NCBI GenBank assembly: GCA_965218775.1
Contig: CBDCLS010000004.1
Location: 1,240,001 to 1,304,000 of the forward strand
Length of the DNA stretch: 64,000 nucleotides
DNA from: CAUZIZ01 sp965218775
Lineage (GTDB): Bacteria > Acidobacteriota > UBA6911 > RPQK01 > JAJDTT01
Direction: 5' to 3'
Below are positions 19,081 through 28,552 of the stretch, one piece after another (positions within the stretch are counted from its first letter, which is position 1; each line of letters starts with the position of its first letter). The position numbers and the translations under genes are program-made. Below the pieces are notes generated by a model. The model was given only the letters and a program-made list of their open reading frames with translations, did no database searches and was not told the origin of the DNA.

Positions 19081-19493
19081 TGATTAGGTACTACGAAGAT
19101 TTCGAGATCGACTGTGTCGCCGAGTCGGCCGGAAGAACCATCCCAGAGGCTGATATCGTTCACTTCGCCGGAGTCTCGGGTGATCCCCGTCCACACTGGA
19201 GATACCGTCCGAGTCCGGGCGCGTGTTCTGGAGAAGTCGGTGAAGGATGAGGCTGGCGGCATGGTTATTTTTGAGAAGACTGTACTCAACCAGCTCGATC
19301 AGAACGTAATTGCTTACGTAGGAGGGTGTGTGAAAAGTCCAAAACCTCTTTGATTTAGGGGTCTCTTTACCCTTCCTACGACGGAGATCGTGGCTTACAC
19401 GCGATCCTATGAAGTCGAAATTTCAAATCCGAAATCATGAATGACTTTTCACACACCCTCGTAGACAAGATGTCGTTCCGGAGTAGGCCATGA
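19080..19493 (+). pseudogene. MaoC-like hydratase remnant with internal deletion and MITE insertion
   Basis: From 19083 the plus strand reads IRYYEDFEIDCVAESAGR then TIPEADIVHFAGVSGD, the N-terminus of MaoC-type (R)-specific enoyl-CoA hydratases. About 60 residues are then missing and, one frame over, it continues PVHTGDTVRVRARVLEK and IFEKTVLNQLDQ, the C-terminal hot-dog strand of the same family. The 3' end is split by a 139-bp MITE at 19322-19460; removing it and one GTAG copy gives NVIAYVDKMSFRSRP and TGA at 19491-19493, a plausible native end. So there are three separate lesions: internal deletion, frame change and insertion. TTG 19080 is the only candidate start left. Confidence 0.85.
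19322..19460. mobile_element. MITE, 139 bp, 18-bp perfect terminal inverted repeats, GTAG target duplication
   Basis: Left end GAGGGTGTGTGAAAAGTC (19322-19339) is the exact reverse complement of the right end (19443-19460). Direct repeats GTAG flank it (19318-19321 and 19461-19464). There is no transposase inside, so mobilisation must come from a full-length relative elsewhere. It sits inside the MaoC remnant. Confidence 0.88.
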
Positions 19494-19544
19494 TTCCGAA
19501 GCCCCGGTGCGAGCAGAATCTGGTAGGCTAGGCGAGATAGGGTC

Positions 19545-20024
19545 ATGGTATCCAAGCCTGAAGAAGCCCGTCTGCTACTGGAAGAGGGAAACCGGTGTCA
19601 CCAGGATGGCGACATCGATGCTGCGATCGAAAACTACAAGAAATCGATCGAGCTAGACCCCACGGCGGACGCCCACACCTTCCTGGGTTGGATGTACAGT
19701 TTCCAAGGCCGTCTCGAAGAGTCGATAGAGCAATGTCATATCGCTATCGAGCTGGATCCCGAGTTCGGTAACCCTTACAACGACATCGGAGTCTATCTGA
19801 TGCAGCTTGACCGTTTGGACGAGGCCGAACCGTGGTTTCGTCGAGCCATGAAGGCCCAGCGCTATGAGCCCCGACAATTCCCTCACCTAAACCTGGGAAG
19901 AATTTATCTGGCCCGTAAGGAGTACGGAAAAGCGCTCGACGAGTTCCGCCGGGCCCTTCACCATGCCCCTGAAGACGCAGTCGCTGTAGCAGCCTTTCGG
20001 GATCTGGTTGGCAAGCTCAACTAG
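19545..20024 (+). CDS. TPR-repeat protein
   Basis: 159 residues from ATG 19545; no signal peptide. Three to four tetratricopeptide repeats follow each other: ARLLLEEGNRCHQDGDIDAAIENYKK then SIELDP, THTFLGWMYSFQGRLEESIEQ..AIELDPEFG, YNDIGVYLMQLDRLDEAEPWFRRAMK, and LNLGRIYLARKEYGKALDEFRRALHHAPEDA. The helix-pair spacing of 34 residues and the small/large residue pattern are standard. Such proteins bind partner proteins; no partner is suggested by the neighbourhood, which is mostly remnant DNA. The intact frame among decayed neighbours suggests it is still under selection. Confidence 0.85.
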   Translation: MVSKPEEARLLLEEGNRCHQDGDIDAAIENYKKSIELDPTADAHTFLGWMYSFQGRLEESIEQCHIAIELDPEFGNPYNDIGVYLMQLDRLDEAEPWFRRAMKAQRYEPRQFPHLNLGRIYLARKEYGKALDEFRRALHHAPEDAVAVAAFRDLVGKLN

Positions 20025-20228
20025 CACACTCGACTTCTAACCCTGCTGCGACGGCAGCTCGATTTCTCAAGCCTGGCGCGAAGAGTCTGCTTTGTCCTGA
20101 CGCTTCTAGCACCCGCGTTCTCGACTCTGCCACCCCCTGCAAAGAGCAATCCTACTAAGTTAAACAGCGGGGATCCCCAAGACAAAAGGCACCCCTCGCC
20201 AGAAGTCCACAGGGCGGGTCGCCCAACT

Positions 20229-20375
20229 TGAGAAGGAACTCACTCGAGAAGCGGAGAAGGAACTCACTCGAGAAGGGGACAGGCTGTTCGGTGGAGAAGG
20301 AACTCACTCGAGAAGGGGACAGGCTGTTCGGTGAAAAGGAGATTGAGAAGGGGATTGAGAAAGGGACAGACTGTT
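20229..20375 (+). repeat. REP-like cluster with GAGAAGGAACTCACTC tandem repeat
   Basis: Forward cores at 20276-20288, 20316-20328 (both GGGACAGGCTGTT) and 20363-20375 (GGGACAGACTGTT). A unit beginning GAGAAGGAACTCACTCGAGAAG occurs three times (about 20230, 20254 and 20294), twice fused directly to a core, making a 40-bp composite tandem repeat. Flanking gap sequence (20025-20228, 20376-20500) shows nothing recognisable. Confidence 0.88.
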
Positions 20376-22257
20376 CTGCGAAAAGGACCGGTGCAGGTCA
20401 GAATGTCTGCAGTCAGTCGCTCCGGCTTGCCATGCTGATAGTCCCGTCACCGGTTGCCCTGCTATGATTGACGAGGGCGTACGCGGACTGAGGTAGTCCA
20501 GTGCCCAAGACAGGGACTCGCGAAGAGGCCACCGATGTTGTTGTCAAGGACCCAACCTTGAGACTTCTCAATCGCTCAAAGATATTCGCGGCAATCAATG
20601 CTCTTCTCTTCTTGAGCTGCGGGACAAGTCCTCTCCTGGAACGAGGTGCACCTTACGGCATGGTCGACCGTGTCCAGTGGACCACGTCACAGATCGTGGG
20701 ATCTCCTGATCCAGCGCTACCTTTTGAGCTTCGGCGTGTATTTCCACAGTTCACCTTTGAGAATCCTGTTTTTATCGCCCAGGATCCGTTGTCGGATCGG
20801 CTCCTGATTGCCGAGTATGGGGGCAGGATCTACAGCTTCATCGCTAGCGATCCTGTCGGAAAGAAGAACCTCTTTCTGGACATGAAACGCAGGATTTCAG
20901 CCTTTTCTTTCCATCCCCAATACCGCGACAACGGACAGGTCTTTGTCTTCAGCCCTACAGACCCCGCGCTCGAAGGTAAGGAGGAGCAAGAGGGTAAGCA
21001 GGTCGAGCAGATAAGCCGCATTTCACGATTTGAGCGCCAGCCCGGCAGCGATCCCCCGAGGCTGCGGCCGGAGTCGGAGACGATCATCATCGAATGGCCG
21101 GCGGGTGGCCATAACGGCGGCGAAGCCGTGATGGGCCCGGACGGCTATCTCTATGTTGCCACCGGCGACGGCACCGGCAGTTCCGACAAAGAAGACACCG
21201 GCCAGGACCTGGACGATCTGCTGGCGGTTATGATGCGGCTTGACGTGGATGATCCCGACCCGGGGCGGGGTTACTCGATACCTGAAGACAACCCTTTCGT
21301 AGGCGTGCCAGGTGCTCGAGAGGAGATCTGGGCCTACGGATTTCGCAACCCATGGCGGTTCAGCTTCGATCCCGTAACTGGACAGCCCTGGGTGGGTGAT
21401 GTGGGGCAGGATCTGTGGGAGATGATCGAGCTGGTCAGCCCTGGCAGCAACCATGGTTGGAGCGTGATGGAGGGCTCCCACCTCTTCCATCCCAACACGA
21501 AACGAGGGCCTACGCCGATTGTCCCGCCTATCGTGGAGCATCACCACAGGGAATGCCGCTCGATCACCGGCGGCTACGTCTACGAGGGGGATAAGTTTCC
21601 CGAGCTGCAAGGCGCCTATCTTTACGGGGACTTCGAATACGGCAAGGTGTGGGGTCTCCGCTACGACCACGATAGAAAGGAGGTGGTCTGGCAACAGGAA
21701 CTCGCCGACGCGTCAGTCAAGATCGTAAGTTTTGGGTTGGGACGCGGTGGATCGCTATACGCTGTCGATTACGAGAGTGGCGAGATCTACGAGCTGGAGC
21801 GCCGGCCGCCAGCTGAGAAGCAGCCATTCCCAAGCCAGCTGAGCCAGACGGGGCTGTTCGCTTCAGTGAAGGATCACCAGGTTGCTCCCGGTGTCATCTC
21901 CTACTCGGTCAACGTTCCCTTCTGGTCGGACGGAGCCGGCAAAGAGAGGTTTCTCGCGATGCCGGGGGAAACCCGAGTGGGGTTCGACGAAGACGCGGCC
22001 TGGGAGTTCGACGACGGCGCTGTGACGGTAAAATCGTTCACCCTGGAGACTCAAGCAGGCAACCCTGAGTCGCGCAGGTACATTGAGACCAGGATTGTCG
22101 TCAAGCTGGACGGGCGCTGGGTCGGATACACCTATGCCTGGAACGATGAGCAGACAGAGGCTGAGTTGGTCGAGGCCGAAGGCAGGGACCGTAAATACGT
22201 CGTTGAGGACCCGACCGTCCCTGGCGGCGAGCGGAGTCAGGTCTGGCACTCCCCTAG

Positions 22258-24357
22258 CCTCGATTTCCACGGCAGTACAAATGACGCCTTTCCGCTTCGA
22301 GCCCCCCGCCAGAATCCTTGATCGGCGCGACTTGCGCCTGCTGTGTTTCCACCTACGTTAGTAAATAGAAGTACCTATTTGGATAGAGAGGTAATCCTAT
22401 ACCTAAAACCTGATCAAGGGACGATCCCCACGCGAATGCTAGAAAAGTCTGGATATGAGGCAGAATAGAACCCTATCAAAGGCTGAGCATTTTCTGTCAT
22501 TCATATCTAGTATAGTTATAGTTTGGAATACAGTAATCGGAATGGACTAACTAATGACACCCGACCGACCGCTCCGGAGGCCCAATTCTTCCTGGCCCCC
22601 GAATCGCCTCTGCAGCGCCAGTATGAGGCCTTGCGCTGCTTTTTCGTCGAAGGCTTGCCCTCGCAGCAGGTCGCCACTCGCTTCGGCTATTCCCCAGGAG
22701 CCTTCCGCGTCCTCTGTCATCAGTTTCGCCATGATCTCAGCAAGCGCGCCCGCTTCTTTCAGGCGATTCGCCGGGGGCCTCAAGCGGCGCCCGCCCGCGA
22801 TCGGGTGCGGGAACGGGCCGTCGCCCTGCGCAAGCGAAACCTCTCGGTCTACGATATCCAACGCGAGTTGGCCGCCGCCGGCCATTCCATCAGCATCAAT
22901 GCGTTATCGATCCTGCTGCGAGAGGAGGGCTTCGCCCGACTGCCCCGGCGTCGGGATGAGCAACGCCCCGCCACCCTCAAGCCCGAAGCAGCAGCCATCG
23001 CCGACGTGCGGCAGATCAATCTGGCCCCGCGCAGCTTTCGCACCCGGGTCGGCGGTCTGTTTCTGTTCGTCCCGCTGATGCGATCGATCGATCTCGGGGC
23101 GGTGCTGCAGCCCCCCCGCCTTCCCGGCTCCCAAATGATTCCCGCCGAGCAGGCCGTGCGCACCCTGCTGGCTCTGAAGCTGCTGGGCATCGAAAGAAAA
23201 AGTCATGTCATGGATCGGGTCTTTGACGAGGGCATCGCCCTTTTTGCCGGTCTCAATGTGGTGCCCAAGCGCTCCTACCTGGCCGCCTACAGCTCCCGGG
23301 TCGACCGACGCGCCAACCTGCGCCTCATGGGAGCCTGGTTTGAGCAGGTCCAAGCCGCCGGCCTGCCCCGGGGCTCTTCCTTCGATCTGGACTTTCACAC
23401 CGTCCCCGCCAATAGCCAGCAGGAACCTTTGGACAAACACTATGTCTCTTCCCGCAGCCGCAGCCAAAAAGGCATCCTCGTTTTTTTGGCTCGGGACGCC
23501 ACCGAGCGTGTCTTATGCTACGCCAATGCGGGTGTCCCCCGGGCCGATCGAGCCGACGAGGTGCAACGCTTCGTCCAGTTCTGGCACCAACACAGCGGTC
23601 AGCCTCCGGCCGAACTCGTCTTCGATTCCCAGTTGACCACCTATGCTCATCTGAACCGCCTCAACCAACAGGGCATTGGCTTTATCACCCTGCGCCGCCG
23701 CTCCCAAAAAATGCTGGGCCAGATCTGGAGCCGCCCCGCCTCCGCCTGGCACCGCATCACCTTACCCGCCCTGACTCGGATCTTTCGCACCCCCAAAGTC
23801 CTGGACCAGCGGATCGTCCTGAAACATTACGAAGGTCCCCTGCGCCAGCTCACCCTCATGGAACTCGGTCACGAAGAACCGACCGTCCTACTGACCAACC
23901 ATCTGCGCCGCGCCCCCTCGACTCTGATCACCCGCTATGCCCAACGCATGCTCATCGAAAATGGCATCTCCGAAGCCATCCAGTTCTTTCACCTGGACGC
24001 GCTCTCTTCGATGGTGGGACTCAAAGTGGATTTTGACCTCCAGATCACCCTCATGGCCAGCTCCCTATATCGACTCATGGCCGAGAAGATTGGTCGCGAA
24101 TATCAGCGGGCTCAAGCCAAAAAGATCTTCCGAAATCTCCTCGACGTCTCGGCCCGGGTCCAGATCCAAGAGCAGCAAGTCACCGTCCACCTCGATAAGC
24201 GCGCCCATAACCCCTACTTGGTCGCCTCGGGCCTGGGTGATGATCCCACGCCCATGCCTTGGTTTGGCGGCAAAACTCTGGTCCTTCGATTTGACTAACC
24301 GACTCAACGGCTACCCTTAAAAAATGTTAGTCCTTTCCAGTACCGTGGAAATCGAGG
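22258..24357 (+). mobile_element. Insertion sequence, 2,100 bp, 15-bp inverted repeats, CTAG target duplication
   Basis: Left end CCTCGATTTCCACGG (22258-22272) mirrors right end CCGTGGAAATCGAGG (24343-24357). CTAG direct repeats at 22254-22257 and 24358-24361 flank it. It carries one transposase gene. The host reading frame rejoins exactly when the element and one CTAG are removed, which fixes the boundaries. Confidence 0.93.
22523..24298 (+). CDS. DDE-type transposase of the inserted element
   Basis: 591 residues from TTG 22523; no in-frame ATG lies near the start, so another non-ATG start is possible. The N-terminal part has helix-turn-helix segments (EGLPSQQVATRFGYSPGAFR and LSVYDIQRELAAAGHSI). 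The catalytic region shows candidate DDE residues in SFDLDFHTVP, LVFDSQLTTYAHLNRLNQQG and RMLIENGISEAIQFFHLD, the last resembling the E-region of IS4/IS1634-like transposases. The frame is intact, so the element may be active. I do not assign a named IS family. Third-codon GC is very high, and the left end of the element (22340-22560) is noticeably AT-rich compared with its surroundings. Confidence 0.88.
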   Translation: MEYSNRNGLTNDTRPTAPEAQFFLAPESPLQRQYEALRCFFVEGLPSQQVATRFGYSPGAFRVLCHQFRHDLSKRARFFQAIRRGPQAAPARDRVRERAVALRKRNLSVYDIQRELAAAGHSISINALSILLREEGFARLPRRRDEQRPATLKPEAAAIADVRQINLAPRSFRTRVGGLFLFVPLMRSIDLGAVLQPPRLPGSQMIPAEQAVRTLLALKLLGIERKSHVMDRVFDEGIALFAGLNVVPKRSYLAAYSSRVDRRANLRLMGAWFEQVQAAGLPRGSSFDLDFHTVPANSQQEPLDKHYVSSRSRSQKGILVFLARDATERVLCYANAGVPRADRADEVQRFVQFWHQHSGQPPAELVFDSQLTTYAHLNRLNQQGIGFITLRRRSQKMLGQIWSRPASAWHRITLPALTRIFRTPKVLDQRIVLKHYEGPLRQLTLMELGHEEPTVLLTNHLRRAPSTLITRYAQRMLIENGISEAIQFFHLDALSSMVGLKVDFDLQITLMASSLYRLMAEKIGREYQRAQAKKIFRNLLDVSARVQIQEQQVTVHLDKRAHNPYLVASGLGDDPTPMPWFGGKTLVLRFD

Positions 24358-25008
24358 CTAGCCGAGAGGAGTGCATGTTCTGCCACTCGCGCGCGGCGGG
24401 GTTTGTCCTCGGACTCAACACTCGCCAGATGAACCGTGTCCACGAATACCCCGGTAAAACGGACAACCAACTGCGGACCCTGAATCACATCGGCCTCTTC
24501 CGCGATCCGCTGGAAAAAAGTCCAGCCGAGTACCCCGCGTTACCTGACCCATTTGCAAAAGAAGCCGATCTCGAGACGCGTGCCAAGGCTTACCTGCAGG
24601 TAAACTGCGCGATGTGTCATTCCGCCAGTGGAGGGGGAATTCCCGAATCGAGCTGAGTTTCAAAACACCCTTGGACGAAGCTCATCTGATCAACGAGCGC
24701 CCCATGCATGACACCCTGGGGCTGCTTGATCCCCGACTGGTGGTCCCGGGAGATCCGGATCGGTCTCTCCTCTACCGACGACTCACGAGGCGCGGCCTGA
24801 ACCAGATGCCCCCCACGAGCACGAACCGGGTGGATGTGCGAGGTGCAGAGCTATTGTCGGAGTGGATCAGCCAGCTGAAAACAGAATCGGAACTGGCGTC
24901 GAATCGAGCGCACTGATTGCAGCGATCCGATTAACGCTTAGTCGTCCCTGTGGAGTTCCGAGATCTTTCTGATGGGCTCCTACGATCGAGAAGGGTACGA
25001 TCGAGAAG

Positions 25009-25041
25009 GGGACAGACTGTTTTTCGATCTGTCCTGTCCCC
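25009..25041. repeat. REP-like inverted pair
   Basis: Forward core GGGACAGACTGTT at 25009-25021 faces a degenerate reversed copy CTGTCCTGTCCCC at 25029-25041, leaving a 7-bp loop. A GATCGAGAAGGG unit is repeated twice before it. The pair abuts the ragged 3' end of the dehydrogenase remnant. Confidence 0.8.
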
Positions 25042-26707
25042 GTCACTCCGCTTGGGATCGACCTGTCCGGCCGGGATCCGTTCAGATTCGACCTCCCTCA
25101 GCAGCGAACCGGTCCAGCTTGGACGAGACAGAAGTGATGCCAGAACCTTGTTCCGCACTTGGGGCGTGTGGCGGGACCAGGGCTCCAGCAGCAGCGAGGC
25201 AATCTCGGGATTGTTTTAGCTCGCCAGGGCTTCGATTGGCCGCCAATTGCAGGTCCTGAGGCTGCTGCGGATCGATGAGCGCCATTAGTTAGGGGTTCTT
25301 TGACCCGCTCGAAATCGTCGTGGTCGAGCAAACGGATCGCCGACAGGCGGTCTCTGGAACCCCCGCATCGATAGCTACTGAACGGGACCGATCTAGAAGC
25401 CCCTGGATCATCAGCGTCGCGGACGCCGGGATACCCCGCAGATCAGCGAGAGTCTTTTCGTTCATACCCAGGCCTTCGGCCAGCGAGGTGACGATCGCCA
25501 GCTGTGCTTCCTTTCGGTCCGCCAGGGACGAGTGAGTGGCAACTGCAAGCGTGAGCCGATTAAGCTCGGAGTCAAAACCACGCCCACCGACTACTCGGGC
25601 CAGCGGTGCCAGCCAATCCCCCGACAACGGCATCTCAGCGAATCCTTCGAGTTCCACCAGTCGGCTAAACAGACGGTCCGCGAACTCGGTGCTGGAACTC
25701 AGGACCGAGTTTCGGATCCAGCGATCCCCAGAGTCCGTCTTGGCAATTCGTACGAGGCTATTGATCACCCGCCGGTCTCTGCTCTCTCCCAGGGCCACAT
25801 CCTCATCCCTCAAGGCTTTGAGCCCTTTGAGGGACCAGAGCGCGTGCATCCGGGCGAGGGGCTGGGAGCTCTCTCGCAAGAGGCGCCTTAGAAGGGGTGT
25901 CGCCGAGGCCTCCTGGCGTTCGTAGATCAGCCGGTGAGCGGTCTCCCGCCACCATCCGCCTGGGTGCTCCAGATGGGCTACCAGCTCCTGGACGTTGGCT
26001 TCACTCAGGCGGGGCACGGGCGGTACCTTGAAATCGGGCGGGGCCACTCGATAGATACGTCCCCAGTCTGAGCCTCTCATGAAATCCAGGTGCTTGACGA
26101 CTCTCTTCGGAACATGTCCGTGCTCGATCAATTCTCGGCACATGTCCAGTACGTAGAGCGTGCCATCAGGAGCGTTGACAGAGTTGACAGGCCGGAACCA
26201 GTTGTCGCTGGAGCGAACGAATTCGACGTTTTCTCCATCGGCGCGCACCGACTTGAAGGTGACGCCATCGGGTTTGAGGAGACGACGGTGAAGCAGATTG
26301 GATGTATTTGCTCCAGCGAAGATGCTTCCCCGATAACTCTCCGGGTAGGCATGCCCCCGGTAGACCTGTACTCCCGACCAGGCCGCTGCATAGGCCTGAT
26401 AGTTTCCTGTCGTGCCATCCTCGAGCCTGGTTTTTGTCGAAGGTAGCGGCCACTGGCTCTGTGACCAGGGGCTCATGAGCGACCAATTCCATACGGAAAC
26501 CACCGGCCGTCTCGAACGTCTTTAAAGCGTCGGCTGGTTCCGTGGGAGGAATTGGCTTCAGGTATTCTTTGAGAGCCGCTTCATCTCGCGTGATATCCAC
26601 GATCTGCGGTCCTTGGTTGCGTCGGCGGGGCCCTCACTGCAGGAGGGATGCAGGGCCAGACACAAGCAGGCTGTGAACTTCCGGATCAAGTCCCAGTTCT
26701 TCTCCAT
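25042..26707 (-). pseudogene. Shredded PVC-type membrane-bound dehydrogenase gene
   Basis: Pieces of one protein lie in successive frames. A signal-peptide piece starts at ATG 26707 (MEKNWDLIRKFTACLCLAL). In a second frame comes DEAALKEYLKPIPPTEPADA and GGFRMELVAHEPLVTEPVA, the typical start of PVC-type haem-binding-region/TIGR02604 proteins. Several hundred residues of propeller are missing. A third frame (to about 25330) has YRGHAYPESYRGSIFAGA, LDMCRELIEHGHVPK, GSDWGRIYRV and HEAT-like helices (RETAHRLIYER, LARMHALWSLKGL). Further frame changes give RLLDHDDFERVK, then EALAS-stop-NNPEIASLLLEPWSRHTPQ and VRNKVLASLLSRPSW. The terminal haem domain is absent and a REP pair begins where similarity ends. 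At least four lesions. Confidence 0.88.
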
Positions 26708-26817
26708 CATGGTTTCTCATCATCGTGTCCGAAAGCCGCTTTTTCAAGTTTCGGTCTTTTCCCGCTGGGTGAACCGAAAGCGCAAAGCCCCCCTGAAGGA
26801 GGTGCGCTCGGTCGGCC

Positions 26818-27084
26818 TCATCGGATACCGATCTCTTGCTGTCTTTTCTCGACCGCATCTTTCGCCTCTTGCAATCCCACCCCATGGAGCGCTCGAAAGA
26901 CCTTGATTGCCTCTATCTTCTGACCCATATGAAGCAGACGGTCGACATCCGCTTCGGTCTCCTGTCCTGGCTGAGGAAAGACTCCTCTATCCCTCAACCG
27001 CTGCACTCTTTGCTGGTACCGTGAGACCAGGAGCCAACCGCCAGCCAAGAGCAGCCCGATGACGATAAGTATCTCGTAGGCCAC
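26818..27084 (-). CDS. Small membrane protein with ribosomal L7/L12 C-terminal-like domain
   Basis: 88 residues from GTG 27084, with a strong AAAGGAGG ribosome-binding site upstream that decides the start. Residues 4-20 are one hydrophobic helix (ILIVIGLLLAGGWLLV), followed by a basic turn (SRYQQRVQRLRDRG), so N-out/C-in single-pass anchoring is likely. Residues 48-82 resemble the L7/L12 C-terminal fold: KIEAIKVFR, then GVGLQEAKDAVE, matching the K-I-x-x-I-K and G-L-K-E-A-K-x-x-V-E signature of that domain. It is not ribosomal L7/L12 itself, which lacks a membrane anchor and is longer. Single-copy small proteins of this design are known but uncharacterised. Confidence 0.82.
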   Translation of the reverse strand: MAYEILIVIGLLLAGGWLLVSRYQQRVQRLRDRGVFPQPGQETEADVDRLLHMGQKIEAIKVFRALHGVGLQEAKDAVEKRQQEIGIR

Positions 27085-27196
27085 TGAACTCCTCCTTTAA
27101 CTGAAACTTAGTTCTCGGGTACAAACCCGATGAGTAAAGGATGAAGAGAGCTTAGTTTTAGGGTCTGACGGTTCTACTCTGGGATCTAATGAGGCT

Positions 27197-28429
27197 ATGA
27201 TCACCCGATGGAGCATCTCGAATGAACGGAGGAGCGAATTGAGGTCGAGCATCAATCAGACTCCCGGAGCTCGCGCGATTCCTTGTCAGCGGCACCTGTT
27301 TGACATCCCGGAAGACGTAGCCTATCTGAATTGCGCTTATATTTCTCCCCTCTTGAATGAGGTCCGCGAAGCCGGACTGGCGGGGACCAGGCGAAAGAGC
27401 CGTCCCTGGGAGATTCAGCCACCGGATTTCTTCACCGAAGCCGAGATAGCCCGGCAGCTGTTCGGCGAGTTGATTCATGCGAGTAAAGACGATATCGCTC
27501 TGATCCCGGCAGCCAGCTACGGTATCGCCACCGCAGCGCGCAATCTACCGCTGCAGGCGGGCCAGAGCATCCTGCTACTGCAGCAACAGTTTCCTTCCAA
27601 CGTCTACTCCTGGAGGGAACTCGCGAAGGAGCAGGAGGCCACCATCATGACCTTGCCGCGTCCTGCAGATGACGATTGGACCCGTGCCATCCTGGAGGCC
27701 CTTGATGGGCGGGTAGCAATCGCCGCGCTGCCCCACGTCCACTGGACCGATGGCGCCATGATCAACCTGGAGCGAGTCGCTGCCCGCTGCCGCGAGGTCG
27801 ATGCTGCCTTGATTGTGGATGGGACGCAATCCGTGGGTGCGTTGCCTTTCGATGTCGAGGCGGTGAAGCCTGACTTTCTGGCAGTAGCTTCCTACAAGTG
27901 GCTGTTGGGCCCTTACGCGGCAGGCTTTCTCTATATCGCTCCCAAATGGCAGCAGTCAGCGCCCCTGGAACACAACTGGATCGACCGTGAAGGCAGCGAG
28001 GACTTTGCCAATCTAGTGAACTATCGCGATACCTACCAACCCGGCGCACGCCGATTCGACGTCGGCGAACGTGGCAACATTCATCTGCTGCCGATGGTCA
28101 ATGCCGGCCTGCGCCGACTTCTGGCCTGGGGTATTGACGATGTTCAGACGACGATTCGCGCTCGCACCAACCGAATCGCAGAGCGGGCGGCTGAGTTGGG
28201 AATTGGCACCTTGCCACCAGAGCAGAGGGCAGGGCACTATCTTGGGCTGCGTTTTACCGCCGGTGTCCCCGAGGGTCTGGCCCAACGACTCGCGAGGGAA
28301 CAGGTCTATGTCAGTGTCCGGGGTCGTAACGCAGTGAGGGTTACACCTCACCTATGGGTCAGCGATGAGGACGAGGACCGATTCTTCGAAGTTCTTACCG
28401 CCGCCATGGATGAGTCTCAGGCGGGTTGA
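27197..28429 (+). CDS. Class V aminotransferase-fold PLP enzyme
   Basis: 410 residues from ATG 27197 (a start nearer HLFDIPEDVAYLN is possible, as the first 30 residues look non-conserved). No signal peptide. Fold type I PLP enzyme: IPAASYGIATAARNL cofactor-phosphate loop, PHVHWTDGAMINLE, IVDGTQSVGALPFDV with Asp208 pairing with the pyridine N, and ASYKWLLGPY with Lys234 as Schiff-base lysine. The closing domain ends RGRNAVRVTPHLWVSDEDEDRFFEVL. This group includes cysteine desulfurase-like, kynureninase-like and isopenicillin-N epimerase-like proteins; the substrate is open. It precedes the alanine-racemase-fold enzyme at 28553 on the same strand, so both may act on an amino acid. Confidence 0.88.
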   Translation: MITRWSISNERRSELRSSINQTPGARAIPCQRHLFDIPEDVAYLNCAYISPLLNEVREAGLAGTRRKSRPWEIQPPDFFTEAEIARQLFGELIHASKDDIALIPAASYGIATAARNLPLQAGQSILLLQQQFPSNVYSWRELAKEQEATIMTLPRPADDDWTRAILEALDGRVAIAALPHVHWTDGAMINLERVAARCREVDAALIVDGTQSVGALPFDVEAVKPDFLAVASYKWLLGPYAAGFLYIAPKWQQSAPLEHNWIDREGSEDFANLVNYRDTYQPGARRFDVGERGNIHLLPMVNAGLRRLLAWGIDDVQTTIRARTNRIAERAAELGIGTLPPEQRAGHYLGLRFTAGVPEGLAQRLAREQVYVSVRGRNAVRVTPHLWVSDEDEDRFFEVLTAAMDESQAG

Positions 28430-28552
28430 AGCTGCTATCAATCCTGGTTGAAAACGTCGCGATCGAGGAACAGCCAAGGATAGTGCGAAGATGAGGTGTC
28501 AGAAGGTAACTTTGATTTTGTGTAAGCCCTCAGGTTGGAGGAGGAGAACCCC

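Larger units (their letters stand above)
20501..24916 (+). pseudogene. Glucose/sorbosone dehydrogenase-diheme cytochrome gene split by an IS and a frameshift
   Basis: The 5' part (GTG 20501) has a lipoprotein-like leader (INALLFLSCG) and a PQQ-type six-bladed propeller: FIAQDPLSDRLLIAEYGGRI, GGHNGGEAVMGPDGYLYVATGDG, EEIWAYGFRNPWRFSFDPVTG, GDVGQDLWEMIELVSPGSNHGW. After this comes the domain preceding haems in SO2930-type proteins (YSVNVPFWSDGAGKERF). The gene is cut in codon 585 by the 2,100-bp element at 22258-24357; deleting it and one CTAG restores WHSPSREECMFCHSR, the first CxxCH. The second haem site NCAMCH (about 24606-24620) follows, then a 1-base loss in a G run near 24632-24636 moves the rest (NSRIELSFKTPLDEAHL... 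to 24916) into another frame. Originally a periplasmic sugar or alcohol dehydrogenase; now almost certainly inactive. Confidence 0.9.

Noticed and set aside
20229..20375. Possible small CRISPR array
   Set aside because: The units differ in length, are joined without unique equal-length spacers, and no cas gene is near. They are tandem repeats with REP cores.
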